Assembly: GCA_027422505.1 (NCBI GenBank)
Contig: JAPQWV010000367.1
Coordinates: 62,001-126,000 of the forward strand
Origin: Craterostigma plantagineum
Lineage: Eukaryota > Streptophyta > Magnoliopsida > Lamiales > Linderniaceae
Length of the DNA stretch: 64,000 nt
Reading direction: 5' to 3'
The notes beneath the pieces are model-generated. The model saw only the letters and a list, made by a program, of their open reading frames with translations. It was not told where the DNA came from and made no database searches. How positions within the stretch are numbered: the first letter of the stretch is position 1; each line of letters starts with the position of its first letter. The translations under genes were made by a program, and so were the position numbers. Of the stretch, positions 1-11,169 are shown piece by piece.

Positions 1-53
1 TACTTGGCACGTAGGTTAATTTTTCTCTGTTTTTTTTTTTAAAATTATTGCAG

Positions 54-1627
54 GTAGTTGCTGAAGAAAGATCAGTGGAGAAGAAGAAGATGAAAGGTTG
101 CCTTGAAGAAGACAACAAGTCAAAGATAACACAGCAGAATAGTAACAGTAAAAGCACAGCTGCTACTGCAACTGATTCAAGCAATAATAGTAAGAAAAAC
201 AGTAAAGAGAATTCAAAAGCCTCATCAGAAGCTCCAAAAACTGATTACATTCATGTCCGTGCTCGCCGTGGTCAAGCAACTGATAGCCACAGCTTAGCCG
301 AAAGGGTAAGTAAGAGAGTTGAAACAACCCCATTTTTTTAATCGATTTTATTTCTTGGCGTATTTATATGCTTGAATTATATTATTATTACCAGGTAAGG
401 AGGGAGAAGATAAGCGAAAGAATGAGGTTCCTTCAAGATTTAGTTCCCGGTTGCAATAAGGTAACCGGTAAAGCTGGGATGCTCGATGAGATAATCAACT
501 ATGTCCAATCTTTACAGAAACAAGTCGAGGTATAAAATACAATATTTACATATGTAATTGTCAAAATTATCTATATTTTCCTGATACTTATAATACACTC
601 GACTTTGAACGTGGGGCGGCGCAGTTCTTGTCCATGAAGCTCGCTGCAATGAATACTACTCCCATGGAGGAGTTCGACGTCGACAACTACCTGGGCAAAG
701 AGGTGATTAAAAAAATGTCCTTTTTTTGTTCTGGGATTTAATTTAATTACAAGAAAGATATGCATATACATTGAATTTTTGTTCTTTGCATTCGACTTTG
801 TGACCATAGGTTTATACTGCGGCGAATGTTCCAACGATTGGAGCATCATCTTCATCAGCTAATAATTCCCATAACCAACTTCAAGCAGTCGACGAGTTAA
901 TAATGTCAGAAGGGATGATTCCAATTCCATGTCCGAGTATGGGAGTTGGAGTATTAAATAATAATAATAATAATAATCCTCATGATTTCGCAACCCTAAG
1001 GAGAACAACGAGTGCCCCAGTATCAGCACTAATCTCAGATTCATTCTTGGATTCGCCTTGTTTAAATGTAAGTTTTTTTTCTCTATCTCTCTTTTTTTAG
1101 ATAAATCTTGCTTACAATATATATAACCTTGACAAGTCTTTGGTCATATTATATATACACAGCAGTTGCCTTGGGACGATGATTTACAGAGCTTGTACAG
1201 CATGGAATTTCAACAAGGAAGATCAGCAGCATTTGTATCTCAGCCATTTACAGGTATATATGCAAAAAAAAAGAAAAAAAAAAGATATCCTCATGAATAC
1301 TTAATGAACAAAAGCGAGCCCCCCCTTTCGATAAAAGAATAGATACGACCTTACGCTTGTGTGTGGTGTGGTCCTTATTAACCAAGAAATATTTATAAGT
1401 TTATTGCCTTAAAATATTATCAGCATTAACGCAGTATGGTGTCTGTCAGTATCACGCACACAGCAGCAGTTAAAGGCAATACTTTTTTCATGGATGAAAA
1501 GAAAAGAAAAGAAAATCTCGAAAAATTATTATATATGGTTATTATTCGTATTTAATCTAACACCCTACCTATGTAATATTTTGCAGGCTTCCTTGATGTA
1601 ATAAGCCATGTGAAGCAAGAGATGTGA
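54..1627 (+). CDS. bHLH transcription factor, subfamily XII-like (3' part; six exons visible)
   Basis: This is the C-terminal part of a plant basic helix-loop-helix factor that would bind G-box/E-box DNA in the nucleus. Exons with GT-AG borders read 54-305, 395-529, 625-702, 810-1067, 1163-1253 and 1587-1627 (stop TGA). The basic region follows [18 protein letters not shown], with the His, Glu and Arg used for G-box contact, and the split domain continues across the 306-394 intron into [10 protein letters not shown] and the helix-loop-helix with [11 protein letters not shown]. This [11 protein letters not shown] signature is typical of the CIB/BEE/HBI1/bHLH74-77 clade, but I cannot name the orthologue. 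Downstream are an Asn run (codons AAT) and a short acidic tail ending in VKQEM. The N-terminus lies upstream of the window. The acceptor at 1161-1165 is a tandem AGCAG, so one Gln may be alternatively included. The gene converges on RER1. Confidence 0.9.
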
Positions 1628-2691
1628 TGTCATCCTAAACTAGGAGATGATTTTAAGTTAAGATGCATATAATTGAATGCGTAGTGAAACAATAGAAGTC
1701 AAAAAAGTTTTTCCCCACTTTCCTCAGTAGCTATTGTCAGAATCATCTCAGTGTTGTTACTGATATATGAAGGAAATCTATGAAAGGACGAATCTTTCTA
1801 CTATTATTATTACCATAATGGCTTCAAAGAAGCAAAAAACGTATTGAAAGAACTCGAAACTGTGGTGGTCCAAAACATGCCTGTAATAAGAACGTGAGAG
1901 TACAATTGAAACTGATACTAATATGCCATGTCTTCTCTTATTGAATACTTCTTCTTTTTTTTTTTTTCAATTGATAAAGAATCTAGTTAGTACCTGGTGT
2001 GGCGTGCAGTTTATTTTTAATCAATGAGTTATAATTTGACTAATCTCAAATATAACTCTGAAAATTCTCGGTTGGCTCTAGTCTGTGATGATCGGCTTGT
2101 GAGACTTGCTTCGTTTGCCAGTCAATAAAAGAACTATTTCTCTTGTGAGGAGTTGGATGTGACATATATATGTATTTATTTTGTTATCCGGGTGAAGATG
2201 ATAGATCCTCTCAAAATTTAGAAAAAGACAGGCCATTTTGCTAAGATTCCCCCAATCATGTTTCTTGTAATATTTCCACCTTTTTAGGGCTAGGAAAGTA
2301 AGCTATGGAATCAAATCTAACAAGAACGAGCCAATTCTGTCTTTGCCTAGTGGTGGAGATAACACAAGTAGAACAAATTACATAATTTCATACGCGTGTG
2401 GGTGTGCATGCGTGTGGTGATGAATTCATTTTTATATTTCTATTACATAAAAATATGCTTCATATTCAAGAAATGGACAAGAACGTAGAAAGCCCTTCAA
2501 TTCTTCCTTCCTAATAAATCAAATGATAGCAGCCACAACTGAACTAAAATAAGCTCATATATTTCGTGTTAATGTTTTCAGTTCAGGTCCAAAATCCCCA
2601 CATATTAAACTAAAAGACATGAGACAGCATTAAGTACCTCGCTCGTTCGAATTCGTTTTTATTTCGGTAGCGAACATAACCTAGAAAGAGT
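1628..2691. other. convergent intergenic region, bHLH 3' UTR to RER1 3' UTR
   Basis: This is AT-rich noncoding DNA between two convergent genes. It should hold both 3' UTRs and poly(A) sites. I see no further gene, repeat or element with recognisable termini. Confidence 0.6.
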
Positions 2692-3751
2692 TCAGTCGCC
2701 TCGTGGGCTGCTTGAACTAGAAGCAGCAGGTTTTTTCCCCTTGTACTTCTGTTGTTAAACAAGAACGGTTAAATTGAGCATATATTTGTGCAGAGAAAGA
2801 ATAGTAGTAGAACTACGTTCTTACTCATCTATACATTTACCTGCTTCCCAATGTTGAAGGGGATATATTTGTACTTCATCATGTGCACGATCTGGCGCTT
2901 CATTGTGAGGACGAAGAGAACAAACCAGTAGAACAATAGGATGGGCCAAAATACGGGCACGTCGAACATTGAGAAGAATGTCATCAAGAACGCTACGCAG
3001 AAAGCCTTTGTGATTGTATACCTAACGATACGTTAAGCAAATATCAAGGCGAGACAAATTGGACAAGCTAATGGTAACTGCTACGTATAATGTAGAAGCA
3101 ACAGCATTCTGTTATTGGATAAGCTCCACTTCTTAGTTCTTACACTGGTGCAGAGTCGTACAAAACCAATGTTAGAAAGACACGCATGAATCTCACGAAC
3201 AAACAAAGAGAATGAAAATGCACAGAGAAAATTGGCCAGAAACGTTTCACAACTAAGCAACAGATGCCCGGGTATCAAGAATAACAAATGAAATGCATAA
3301 CAGGGGGCTAAGCATCAATGAAGCATAATAGAACACATATCAGTACATAACACATCACATGCAAACATAGGGGCATAGAAGCAAAGGGGCCCGATTACCA
3401 GAATTTGAACTCGGGCAGACGACGAATGAAAGGCTTGAATTCATCAGAACCCTTTGTGGGGAGCATTGGTCCATCGGATGGTTCGAGCTCAGGATCAACC
3501 AGGGGTGACAAGAAGCCAATGAGCAAATTCAGAATGTAGATCCCCAAACCATAAGTCACTATGTAAAACCCTTGCAGATAGTAAACTCGAAGGGCATAAA
3601 TGAACACCAACACAAGAGTTCCAATCCATCGATAAGCAGAATGTGGAGTTGATTTGTCCAAATAATACTGAAAGAGTTGCGAGAATTCATGTCTCCTTTG
3701 GTTCAAAGCTGCAGCTGCTGTTGAGGGGCCATCACCTCCAATCCCCTCCAT
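2692..3751 (-). CDS. RER1: RER1 family protein (Golgi retrieval receptor for ER membrane proteins)
   Basis: RER1 proteins are four-pass cis-Golgi membrane proteins that send escaped ER membrane proteins back in COPI vesicles. Three coding exons on the minus strand (3751-3399, 3021-2841, 2748-2692) sum to 591 nt, or 196 aa, the usual size. Exon 1 encodes the cytosolic N-terminus, [15 protein letters not shown] (a hallmark), two hydrophobic segments and [20 protein letters not shown], then RRLPEFKFW. Exon 2 continues [11 protein letters not shown] with two more membrane segments and [25 protein letters not shown] residues. Exon 3 gives a short Lys/Ser-rich tail. The start at 3751 gives MEGIGGDG, as in plant RER1. 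A 5' UTR intron probably begins at the donor near 4270. Its promoter and first exon recur inverted at 15.2-15.6 kb. Confidence 0.93.
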
Positions 3752-4450
3752 GAAAAATCAACTTCAAGACAATGTGACAACACAAATCGAATGAGATTCT
3801 AAAAACTTCCAGCCAACAAGTAGCTCAAATTAAACATTACATGGAAAAAATTATGCTTTCGAAACGAAATATAACAAAACCATTTCCCACCACAAAAATA
3901 CTCAAAACAGATCCATATCAAGCGGTAGGTTGAATCCGAGGGTCAAATATTCGATCGACTACTCCATATAGTGTAAAACTCAATGGACTCAACTTGCATT
4001 ACATCAATTTTCAATCACCATTTCACCTCACATTACAGCCAGCAATACAGCTCAAAACCACTTCACAGAAGAAACCAAATCACCATACCCTTACAAAGCA
4101 AAATCTCCTAAAACATAAATCATCTATTAACTAGCAGATCTGAGAACAGCAGCGGTTCATCGATAAGAACGGAAAGAATCCAAAACACAATAAAGATCAC
4201 ATGCACATAGTCGAACATAGAATTACCCATATCATAATTAGAAAAAAAACAGCTGGGAAATATATTTACCTTCCTCGGAATACGGAAATGAATTACTGTG
4301 GGTGTTGTGGATCCGATTCACCAGGTTAGGAACACAGAGAGCATTTAGATTTAGGTTAAATATCACACCCAATGTTTAGAAAGATGCATATGCGTCAGAA
4401 GAAACAATCTCAGGCGTGAATTGTAAACGACGATTTGCCGACCCCTTCTA
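3752..4450 (-). promoter_or_regulatory. RER1 5' UTR intron, noncoding first exon and proximal promoter
   Basis: Reading the minus strand, a noncoding exon ends at a GAAG/GTAAAT donor near 4270, and the 5' UTR intron runs to just upstream of the ATG at 3751. The exon and flanking promoter sequence (about 4115-4505) is conserved in an inverted copy at 15195-15565 with the donor retained, which supports its borders. The start of transcription is inferred. Confidence 0.55.
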
Positions 4451-5083
4451 CGGGAATATACTTTCACGCATGGGCATTTCAGCAATTTGTGGACTCTTTC
4501 TTACGATTTAGAGAAAAATAAATAATCTATACTATATTACATAATTGATGAGGGTGGATACAAACCATCAATTCCAAATTGATTTGGTTTGTAAAATTTC
4601 TAATTAATAAAATAATAATATATTCAATTTAAAGTAAACAATAAATAAAAAATTAATGTACAAAAATACAACCACATCCACTACCACACATATCGCTTAA
4701 TATTTAAATTATTAAAAACTTATTTTAAATTAAATTATAGGTTGCGCACGTGTGAGAGTGTGCATGATAACTACTAATTAATAATGGTTTATCATAATTC
4801 AAATATCAACCTTTAAGATGAGTGAACTAGTCATGACCGACTGAAAAAGCTTTTGAGCTAGCTTTATATATGCTAGTAATTTATGCATACTCGATGCGCG
4901 TGCTTAAATATATAATCATATTTATGTTACTTTAACTTTAATATTTATAATATTTAATAATAAAAATACTTTTTAAATATATAAGTGAAAACTAATGTGC
5001 GATAGATAGATGCATATATTAATCTGAATAAAATCTTGAAGTCATGTATAATTCAACTCTGGAAAATGACCTTCCTTCACAGA
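4451..5083. other. AT-rich intergenic region
   Basis: This is AT-rich spacer between the RER1 promoter and the hAT element at 5084. I see no coding potential or RNA gene. Confidence 0.5.
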
Positions 5084-6414
5084 TAGGGGTGGGATGGGGT
5101 CGGGTTTGTCGGGTATCGGTTTTTTTGGGTCGGGTACCCGACATGTGCGGGTTTCAATTTTATTACCCGACCCGACTAAAATCGGGTACCTGAAACCCGA
5201 TTAGGCTTGTCAATGGTACGGGGATTCCCCGTCCCCGCGGGGATCCGCCCCGAACGGGGCGGGGAATCCCCGAATTTTAATCCCCGCGAGGCGGGGATGG
5301 GGAATTTTTGTCCCCGTAGGCGGGGACGGGGATCATAGTCCCCGCCCCGTCCCCGCCATTAATATTATTTAAATAAAATATTTTATAACTTAAATTAATA
5401 TCTAAATAATATTTTTTATAAATAATTATATAATTATAGTTTAAAATAATATTCTTTACTCATTATTTATAATTATAATATAAATATTATTTAAAATATA
5501 GTATAAATAATATTTCCAATTTATATTATAATGAAAATACAATTTTTTTTATAAAAAAAATCATGGAGACGGGGAATCCCCGCGGGGGCGGGGACCCGAC
5601 GGGGATGGGGACGAATTTTTCCCCGTTAAGTTCGCGGGGACGGGGATGGGGATTCGCCGTCGACGCGGGGACGGGGATGGGGATCTAATCCCCGCCCCGC
5701 CCCGTTGACATCCCTAAACCCGATTGCCGGGTTTGGTTTTCATTGTTTTTTTCATCATTGACTGTATTATTTTTTTAAAAAAACTTAAAGTAATTCAACA
5801 CGCAAAATAATTTCCGGGTAGCCATAGATAATAGAGTGACTTCAATTCAACACTACAGTCATAAATAACTTTTCAACACCATTAGTAAATAACTTAACAC
5901 CACCAAGTAAAATATTAATACATTAGAAACCAAATTCAAAAATATCAACGACAAATAACTTCATCACAACACCATCACCATTACTATAAAATATAAATAT
6001 GCCAAAATAAGTTTTCAAAATCTTACACACAACACAACCATCATCAATACGATACGATAAAACGAGATGACATATAGTTCACATTGTGGCCTGTGTATAT
6101 CGTGTTGTGTCCTATGGTGTGGTGTGTATCTATCTCTATTATCTATCTGTGATGTGTGTGGACGCATATGAGAATTAGAAGTGGGCTGATTGATGGCTGT
6201 TTGGCGTTGGGCTTGGACTGATGGGCTGTACTTTTTTTTTTTTTTTTAAATCTAATGCGGCTACTTGATCAGGTTTTTCGGGTAGCATATTGCTAACCGA
6301 AACCCGACCCAAAATATAACATCCCGATACCCGATGAAATCCGACTTTTCACCCCCGATCGGGTAAACGGGTCGGGTCGGGTACCCGAAACCTGACCCCG
6401 AATGCCCACCCCTA
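5084..6414. mobile_element. non-autonomous hAT element, GGGTACCCG-rich ends, 1331 bp
   Basis: The left end reads TAGGGGTGGG and the right end CCCACCCCTA, giving a terminal inverted repeat followed by many CGGGT/ACCCG subterminal motifs on both sides. The flanking 8-bp target duplication is TTCACAGA (5076-5083) and TTCAAAGA (6415-6422), one mismatch. Terminus type and 8-bp duplication are hallmarks of the hAT superfamily. The interior has no transposase ORF and hosts a second hAT (5202-5716). Confidence 0.85.
5202..5716. mobile_element. nested hAT MITE with GGGGATCCCC-rich ends, 515 bp
   Basis: This is a second, younger element inside the first. Its ends read TAGGCTTGTCAAT on the left and GTTGACATCCCTA on the right, with dense GGGGA/TCCCC subterminal repeats and an AT-rich core. 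It is flanked by a perfect 8-bp duplication AACCCGAT (5194-5201 and 5717-5724), taken from the subterminal repeat of the outer element, so the order of insertion is clear. It has no ORF. Confidence 0.9.
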
Positions 6415-6422
6415 TTCAAAGA

Positions 6423-7869
6423 TCAATTTCCACGAAACCTTGCACAAATTAAATTTTGTTTGTTGTACTAATTGTGTTGGGCCTGACTAGTTTCGTTTAT
6501 TTCCGAGTGGCCCAGCCCATTATTTATATATAGCTGGACCAGCCCATTATTTATATATAACTATAGCTATATATAAATAAAATTCATAAATTTCATAGTA
6601 TCACATCACTTTCCTGCTCCTATATTTTAATAAATTGATATATATCTATATATATATATGGGTTTTGTATTGTAGTCCAAGATACAAAAATATCTCTTCA
6701 CCTGGTTTGGTTCATGCATCGAACTTTATTCACTGAACATATAATAATGTATGTTCACTTCATTGCAGAGTGGTCACATGCACAACAAGCAAGTGGGTAA
6801 ATAAATATCTTGCGCCACTATTAGTAATAAAAATTTAATTATGGTCCTTCCATTAACTACTAGTGATAGATAGATATTAAATCAATTTTTATAATGAAGC
6901 ATGTTAAGACTTAAAGAGGATACTTATTATCTATGGTGAGCAAGCGGCTTCTTGCCTTCCCATCCCAGGGTGCCAAACACCTATGTTGCATGTCTCCTTA
7001 AATTTTATAAGTCAAAACTTTGAACATCCAAAATTCATTCGTTTTTCTTTCTTTCGTTTCTTTTTCTTCTTTTTTTTTTTGTTTATCAGCTCAGAATTTC
7101 TTGTGTGGATATCATATGTTCCTTTTCTTTTTTCCTAGTGATATTATTATGTTCATTGTACGGGAACTTTGGATAGAAAGGCGAAAAAGATTTGAATGTA
7201 GATAAAGATGATGTAGTATGTTCCTCTTAAAAGTGAAAAAATAATAAATGAACCCGAAGTTTATTTGGATTTTTGACACGTTGAAGTATAAATTCGTAGA
7301 GATGTAGACATTAAACGTGAGATTTACCCTAAAAGAGATTGATAAGAATAATTATCATTTTAATAAAAGACAGAAAAAAAGGTGCATGAGAATAGAGGTA
7401 TATATATACATACAAACGTCCTTACTTGTACGTATTTCTAGTGTATGCCTTGAGAAGTGTACTTCGCCATAAGAAAAAGCCTCGAGAGATTGAGAAGCAA
7501 GAGCCACACAAGAAAACCTTCTCCTTTCGTTTTCCTTCGTAATTTTTTTCCATTCTCCGAGCTTGATCTGTTGTAATAACCCACCGCGTCGCTTCGAATT
7601 CAGGACAAAATCCGACGATTTTCTGCACGGAGGCGTAGCGAGCTGCTGACTCAAGTAAGGTATACAGAGCTGCAGTTCAATTTTTTGTTGTTAGAGTCGA
7701 CGAACTTCCGTGGATTCTTCTGCGTATTTAGAAACTTAGGGAAGATGCACTGTTCTTACTGATGTCTTGTGTGATATGCGCCGTTTTTTTACGTCGATTT
7801 GCCCAATTGCATAAAATCCTCTTTGTTTTTTTTTCCCTGAATTGAAGACAGAATCAGAATCGAGGTGCT
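6423..7869. promoter_or_regulatory. intergenic region and 5' leader of the PCH1-like gene
   Basis: The first part is AT-rich spacer with a short direct repeat around 6510-6560 (AGCCCATTATTTATATATA twice). The last ~450 bp looks like promoter and leader of the gene at 7870: a candidate 5' UTR intron has a GTATAC donor near 7660 and an acceptor GAAGACAG near 7850, 20 bp before the ATG. No TATA box was assigned. ORFs on the opposite strand here show no family signature. Confidence 0.45.
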
Positions 7870-9074
7870 ATGTCTAGTGGATCTGTTGGAAAACTCAACG
7901 AGGATTGTGGCAAAAGCGAACAACACTCACAATCTCCCCAAATTGCTTGGATGTCTCGATGGATGAGGCCAAGCTACAGCAAATCAGCAGAAATTCCCTG
8001 CTCTCCTTACCGTGTTAATGAGGTTTTCGATGATGTAGGAAATCTCACGGTGAGGGAGAGTAAATCTTGCGAAGCTGCGAACCTAATCGACCGCGGCAAA
8101 GCTGTTGAATCTAGAACCGCAATTCAGCTGCTTCCCCATTCTTCAGACGAGGACGATCCTATGCAAGATGTTCCCAAGTTGGCGAACGGAGGAATCCTTG
8201 CAACCTCAAACTTTCTGCGAGAAACACGCACGAAGAAGAAGGCGATGAGATCATTTAGGACAACCTTAGATGATTCTGTAGAGTGCTTACGTGGCGTCGG
8301 GTTTCCCAGGTTCTCTCATACAACCCAAAGGCTGCTAATCGCCGAGGAGGCTGATGTCAGCGTGAGTCATCATTCGAGCAGTTTTCTTCGACTGTCTGCG
8401 TTTTTCAGTCGAAATGTGGTTAGTGTTCTGCGGCCTATGGCTATAAGGAACGAATCATTGTCCGAGACAGACGTCATGGATCTACTTTCTTCGAAGGAGA
8501 TGAACTCACTTTCAGCGGGTACGAATTATTTCACCGTCGATCATACGTTTCGATATTCGACGATGGCTTACTTACTAACAACTTTTTTTTTTCCTCAGGG
8601 TTAGGTAGCAAGACTAGTCTGAAGAGACAGATGCCAGACATTGAGTTGAAACTCCCTTTCTTACAACCTGGGAATAGATGGGTCAAGCGTCTAAAGGTTA
8701 GCTCTTCGAACTACTCTGTCGTCCCAGACAGAAAGAAGAACTCGGACTTGTCTGAAGATGAGTTCATGGCCGAAGTTCTAAAAGCGGGCCCGCCGAGCAG
8801 CGAACAGCGTCTTGGCAAAGAATCATTGAAGAAGGATAAGGAACTTATCGTCGAAGTCGATAGTAAGGGCAAGGTAGTGCTTCTTCTCTCGCAACAACCT
8901 TGGATAAAGAGGTGGCTGCGTAATAAAGAAAAGAAACCCGAAATCGACGATAATGTTCGAAAGGAGCGGTTTCTTCCTAGTGTCGGCGCCATGGCTCTAA
9001 TGGGAAAGGCCATGAACGGCTTTGAGCTGAAGAAGAAGGGCTGTTTCACCACTTGGAATACCAAATCTTTCTAA
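7870..9074 (+). CDS. PCH1/PCHL-like protein (F-box protein At2g16365-like), two exons
   Basis: Exons 7870-8518 and 8599-9074 join in frame across a GT-AG intron to 374 aa. The C-terminus carries the block SVGAMALMGKAMNGF ... GCFTTWNTKSF preceded by QPWIKRWLRN. I recognise this pattern from plant proteins once annotated as F-box At2g16365-like and now known as PCH1/PCHL, which stabilise active phytochrome B in nuclear photobodies. An IAWMSRWMRPSYSKSA motif sits near residue 25. No F-box is visible. The middle is Ser/Lys-rich and probably disordered. Recognition is from memory of the C-terminal motif, so the family name is moderate and the light-signalling role is inferred. A decayed inverted copy lies at 11170-12097. 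Confidence 0.65.
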
Positions 9075-9629
9075 ATGTTTCGTCTGAGGTTGTCTGAAAT
9101 ATCAACCTGTCATGAAGCCGTCAGTCATCGACAAGGATGATGGCGTGGGCTGAAAGAAGAGAATTATTTGGGCCAAGAAGTTTAATATTTTATATTCTAA
9201 TTAGGTCAAAGCCCAATTAATTTTTCATGTTATAAACAAATTGTGTCGATGGATGATGAGGATAACAAAGAAATTAACCCTATCTTAATTCTTCGTCTCC
9301 CTCGATGAATCGTCTTCTTCTTCAATCCAATCTGTTATCTTCTCATCTCTAATCTCTTAATTCTAATCTCTTAATTCTGCATATAAGAAAACCCAAAAAT
9401 AGATCAATCCATGACACAACCTTTTATTGATCCTAATTATTATATACATAATGAAAAGAATAAATTATTAACTGCTTTTTCATGTTCATTAAAGTAGGGA
9501 TGCTGATCCATCAGCTCACCCAACTCTCAACATCTCTTATTTAATTCAAAACCTTCACTTTCTTTTCCCCTTCAAATAAATCTGAATCGGCCCAAAGCCT
9601 CGACAGCCAATCATCGACACAATACAATC
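9075..9629. other. PCH1-like 3' UTR and PAS2-type proximal promoter
   Basis: The spacer holds the presumed 3' UTR of the PCH1-like gene. Its last ~140 bp (from 9480) is shared with the other two PAS2 copies: AGTAGGGATG, then CTCACCCAACTCTCAACA, then a TATA-like TTCAAATAAAT near 9575 followed by CTGAATCGGCC. The shared block suggests the promoter was copied together with the gene. Confidence 0.5.
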
Positions 9630-10203
9630 ATGGCATCGACGAAAAGAGCTTACCTTGCCGCCTACAACTTCACGGTGCTCGCTGGCTGGGTTCAGGCCCT
9701 CTACCTCACCGTCAAGGCCGTGATCCACAACAATCGACACCGCACCGCAACGACGTAACCCACGGCCTCTACGATGCCGTTTCCCTCCCCTTATCCCTCG
9801 CCCAGTCCGCCGTCGTCCTCGAAATTGTCCACAGCTTGGTCGGAATCGTCCGATCGCCCGTGACGGCGACGCTTCCCCAGGTGGGCTCGCGCCTGTACGT
9901 CGCGTGGGGGATACTCTACGCCTTCCCGGAGGTGAGGTACACCTTCTTCGACGTCAAGGAGCTGATGGGCCACGCGCACAAGTGGCTGCTTTGGCTGAGG
10001 TACAATATGTTCCTCGTGTTGTACACTAATGGGATTTCCAGCGAGGTGGGGCTGATCTACCACGCGCTGCGCTGCCGTACATGAAGAGACGGGCAAGTCC
10101 AACTTGAGGATGCCCAACAAGCAGAATATTGGGTTAGATTATTACTACAATGTCTTCTTGATTTTGGGTTTCTATGTGCCTGAGGGCCCTCATTTGTATA
10201 GGT
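9630..10203 (+). pseudogene. PAS2-like 3-hydroxyacyl-CoA dehydratase pseudogene, copy 1
   Basis: It is highly similar to the intact gene at 15780, starting MASTKRAYLAAYNFTVLAGW. A short duplication in the CGACACCGCACCGCAACG stretch (around 9735-9755) shifts the frame and soon leads to a TAA. A block of several tens of bases that encodes the SPFLISLLISW membrane segment is missing after GCCTTCCCGGAGGTG (near 9933). A further indel sits at GCGCTGCGCTGCC (about 10065-10080). The active-site Tyr codon context is also changed (TACACTAATGGG). It ends within the LYR motif near the palindrome centre, so the C-terminal GQRKKALS region is lost. No functional product is expected. Confidence 0.88.
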
Positions 10204-10228
10204 GTTACAACAAGCATGTACATATATC

Positions 10229-10851
10229 CTTTGCCCAAGCATGTACCTGCAAAGTGCGGGCTCCCAGGAACGTAAAAACCCAAAACCAAGAACGCATCGT
10301 AGTAATAATCGAACCCCGAAATTCAGCTTATTGGGCATCCTCAAGTTGAACTTCCCCGCCTCCTTCATGTACCGCAACGCGTGTCTATCAGCCCCACCTC
10401 GCTGGAAATCCCAGTAGGGCACAACACGAGGAACAGCTGATACCTCCGCCAAAGTAGCCACTTGGGCGCATGGCCCATCAGCTCCTTGACGCCGAAGAAA
10501 GTGTACCTCACGATCTTTGCGCCGACCAACTGATTAAAAGAGATATTATAAACGGGCTATTATGGATTACCGGGGATCCCCCAGATGACGTACAGGCGCG
10601 AGCCCACCTGGGGAAGTGTATCCGTCACGGGCAATCGTACGATTCCGACCAAGCTGTGGACGATTTCGAGGACGATGGTGGACTGGGCTACGGCTAAGGG
10701 GAGGGAAACAGCATCGTAAAAGCCATGGATTAGGTCGTTGCAGTGGCGATTGTTGTGGTTCACGATCTTAACGGTGAGGCAACACCTGAACCCAGCCGGC
10801 GAGCACTGTGAAGTTGTAGGCGGCGAGGTAAGCTCTTTTCGGTGAGGCCAT
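10229..10851 (-). pseudogene. PAS2-like dehydratase pseudogene, copy 2 (inverted)
   Basis: The minus strand from 10851 starts with an ATG followed by SPKRAYLAAYNF-type coding sequence. It then has a small deletion at GTGTTGCCTCACC (near 10780), a changed and shifted segment around 10555-10580 that reads GGTAATCCATAATAG, a TGG to CGG-type change near 10455, loss of the active-site Tyr codon (TGCCCTACTGGG), and further indels at 10370 and 10300. Unlike copy 1 it keeps the SPFLISLLISW-coding region in degraded form, so the two copies carry independent lesions. Confidence 0.88.
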
Positions 10852-11169
10852 GGCTGTACTGTGACGACGACTGGTCGTTGAGGCTTTAGGCCGATTCAGA
10901 TATATTTATAGGGGCAGGAAAATAAAGGAAGGTTTTGAATTAAATGAGAGATGTTGAGAGTTGGGTGAGCGGATAGATCAACCATCCCTACTTACTGAAC
11001 ATGACTGAACATGAAAAAGCAGTTAATAAATTTATATTATTTATTAATGTATTTTTTTGATTGATTAATATAAATATATTTAATAATTAGGATAAAATAA
11101 AAGGTTGATATTTCAGGAGATAACCTTAGCAGACGAAAAATTTTAAGAAAGATTTCGTATTCCCAATGG

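Larger units (their letters stand above)
7941..10203 (+). repeat. left arm of a large imperfect inverted duplication
   Basis: This arm runs from inside the PCH1-like exon 1, through the spacer, to the end of the broken PAS2 copy. The same order is found inverted at 10229-12097. The arms meet near 10.2 kb with only about 25 bp between them. Arms differ by many substitutions and indels. Confidence 0.8.

Noticed and set aside
3081..3287. Minus-strand ORF inside RER1
   Set aside because: It lies in the intron between coding exons 1 and 2.
7355..7654. Minus-strand ORF upstream of the PCH1-like gene
   Set aside because: It lies in the likely leader and promoter of the gene on the other strand and shows no family motif.
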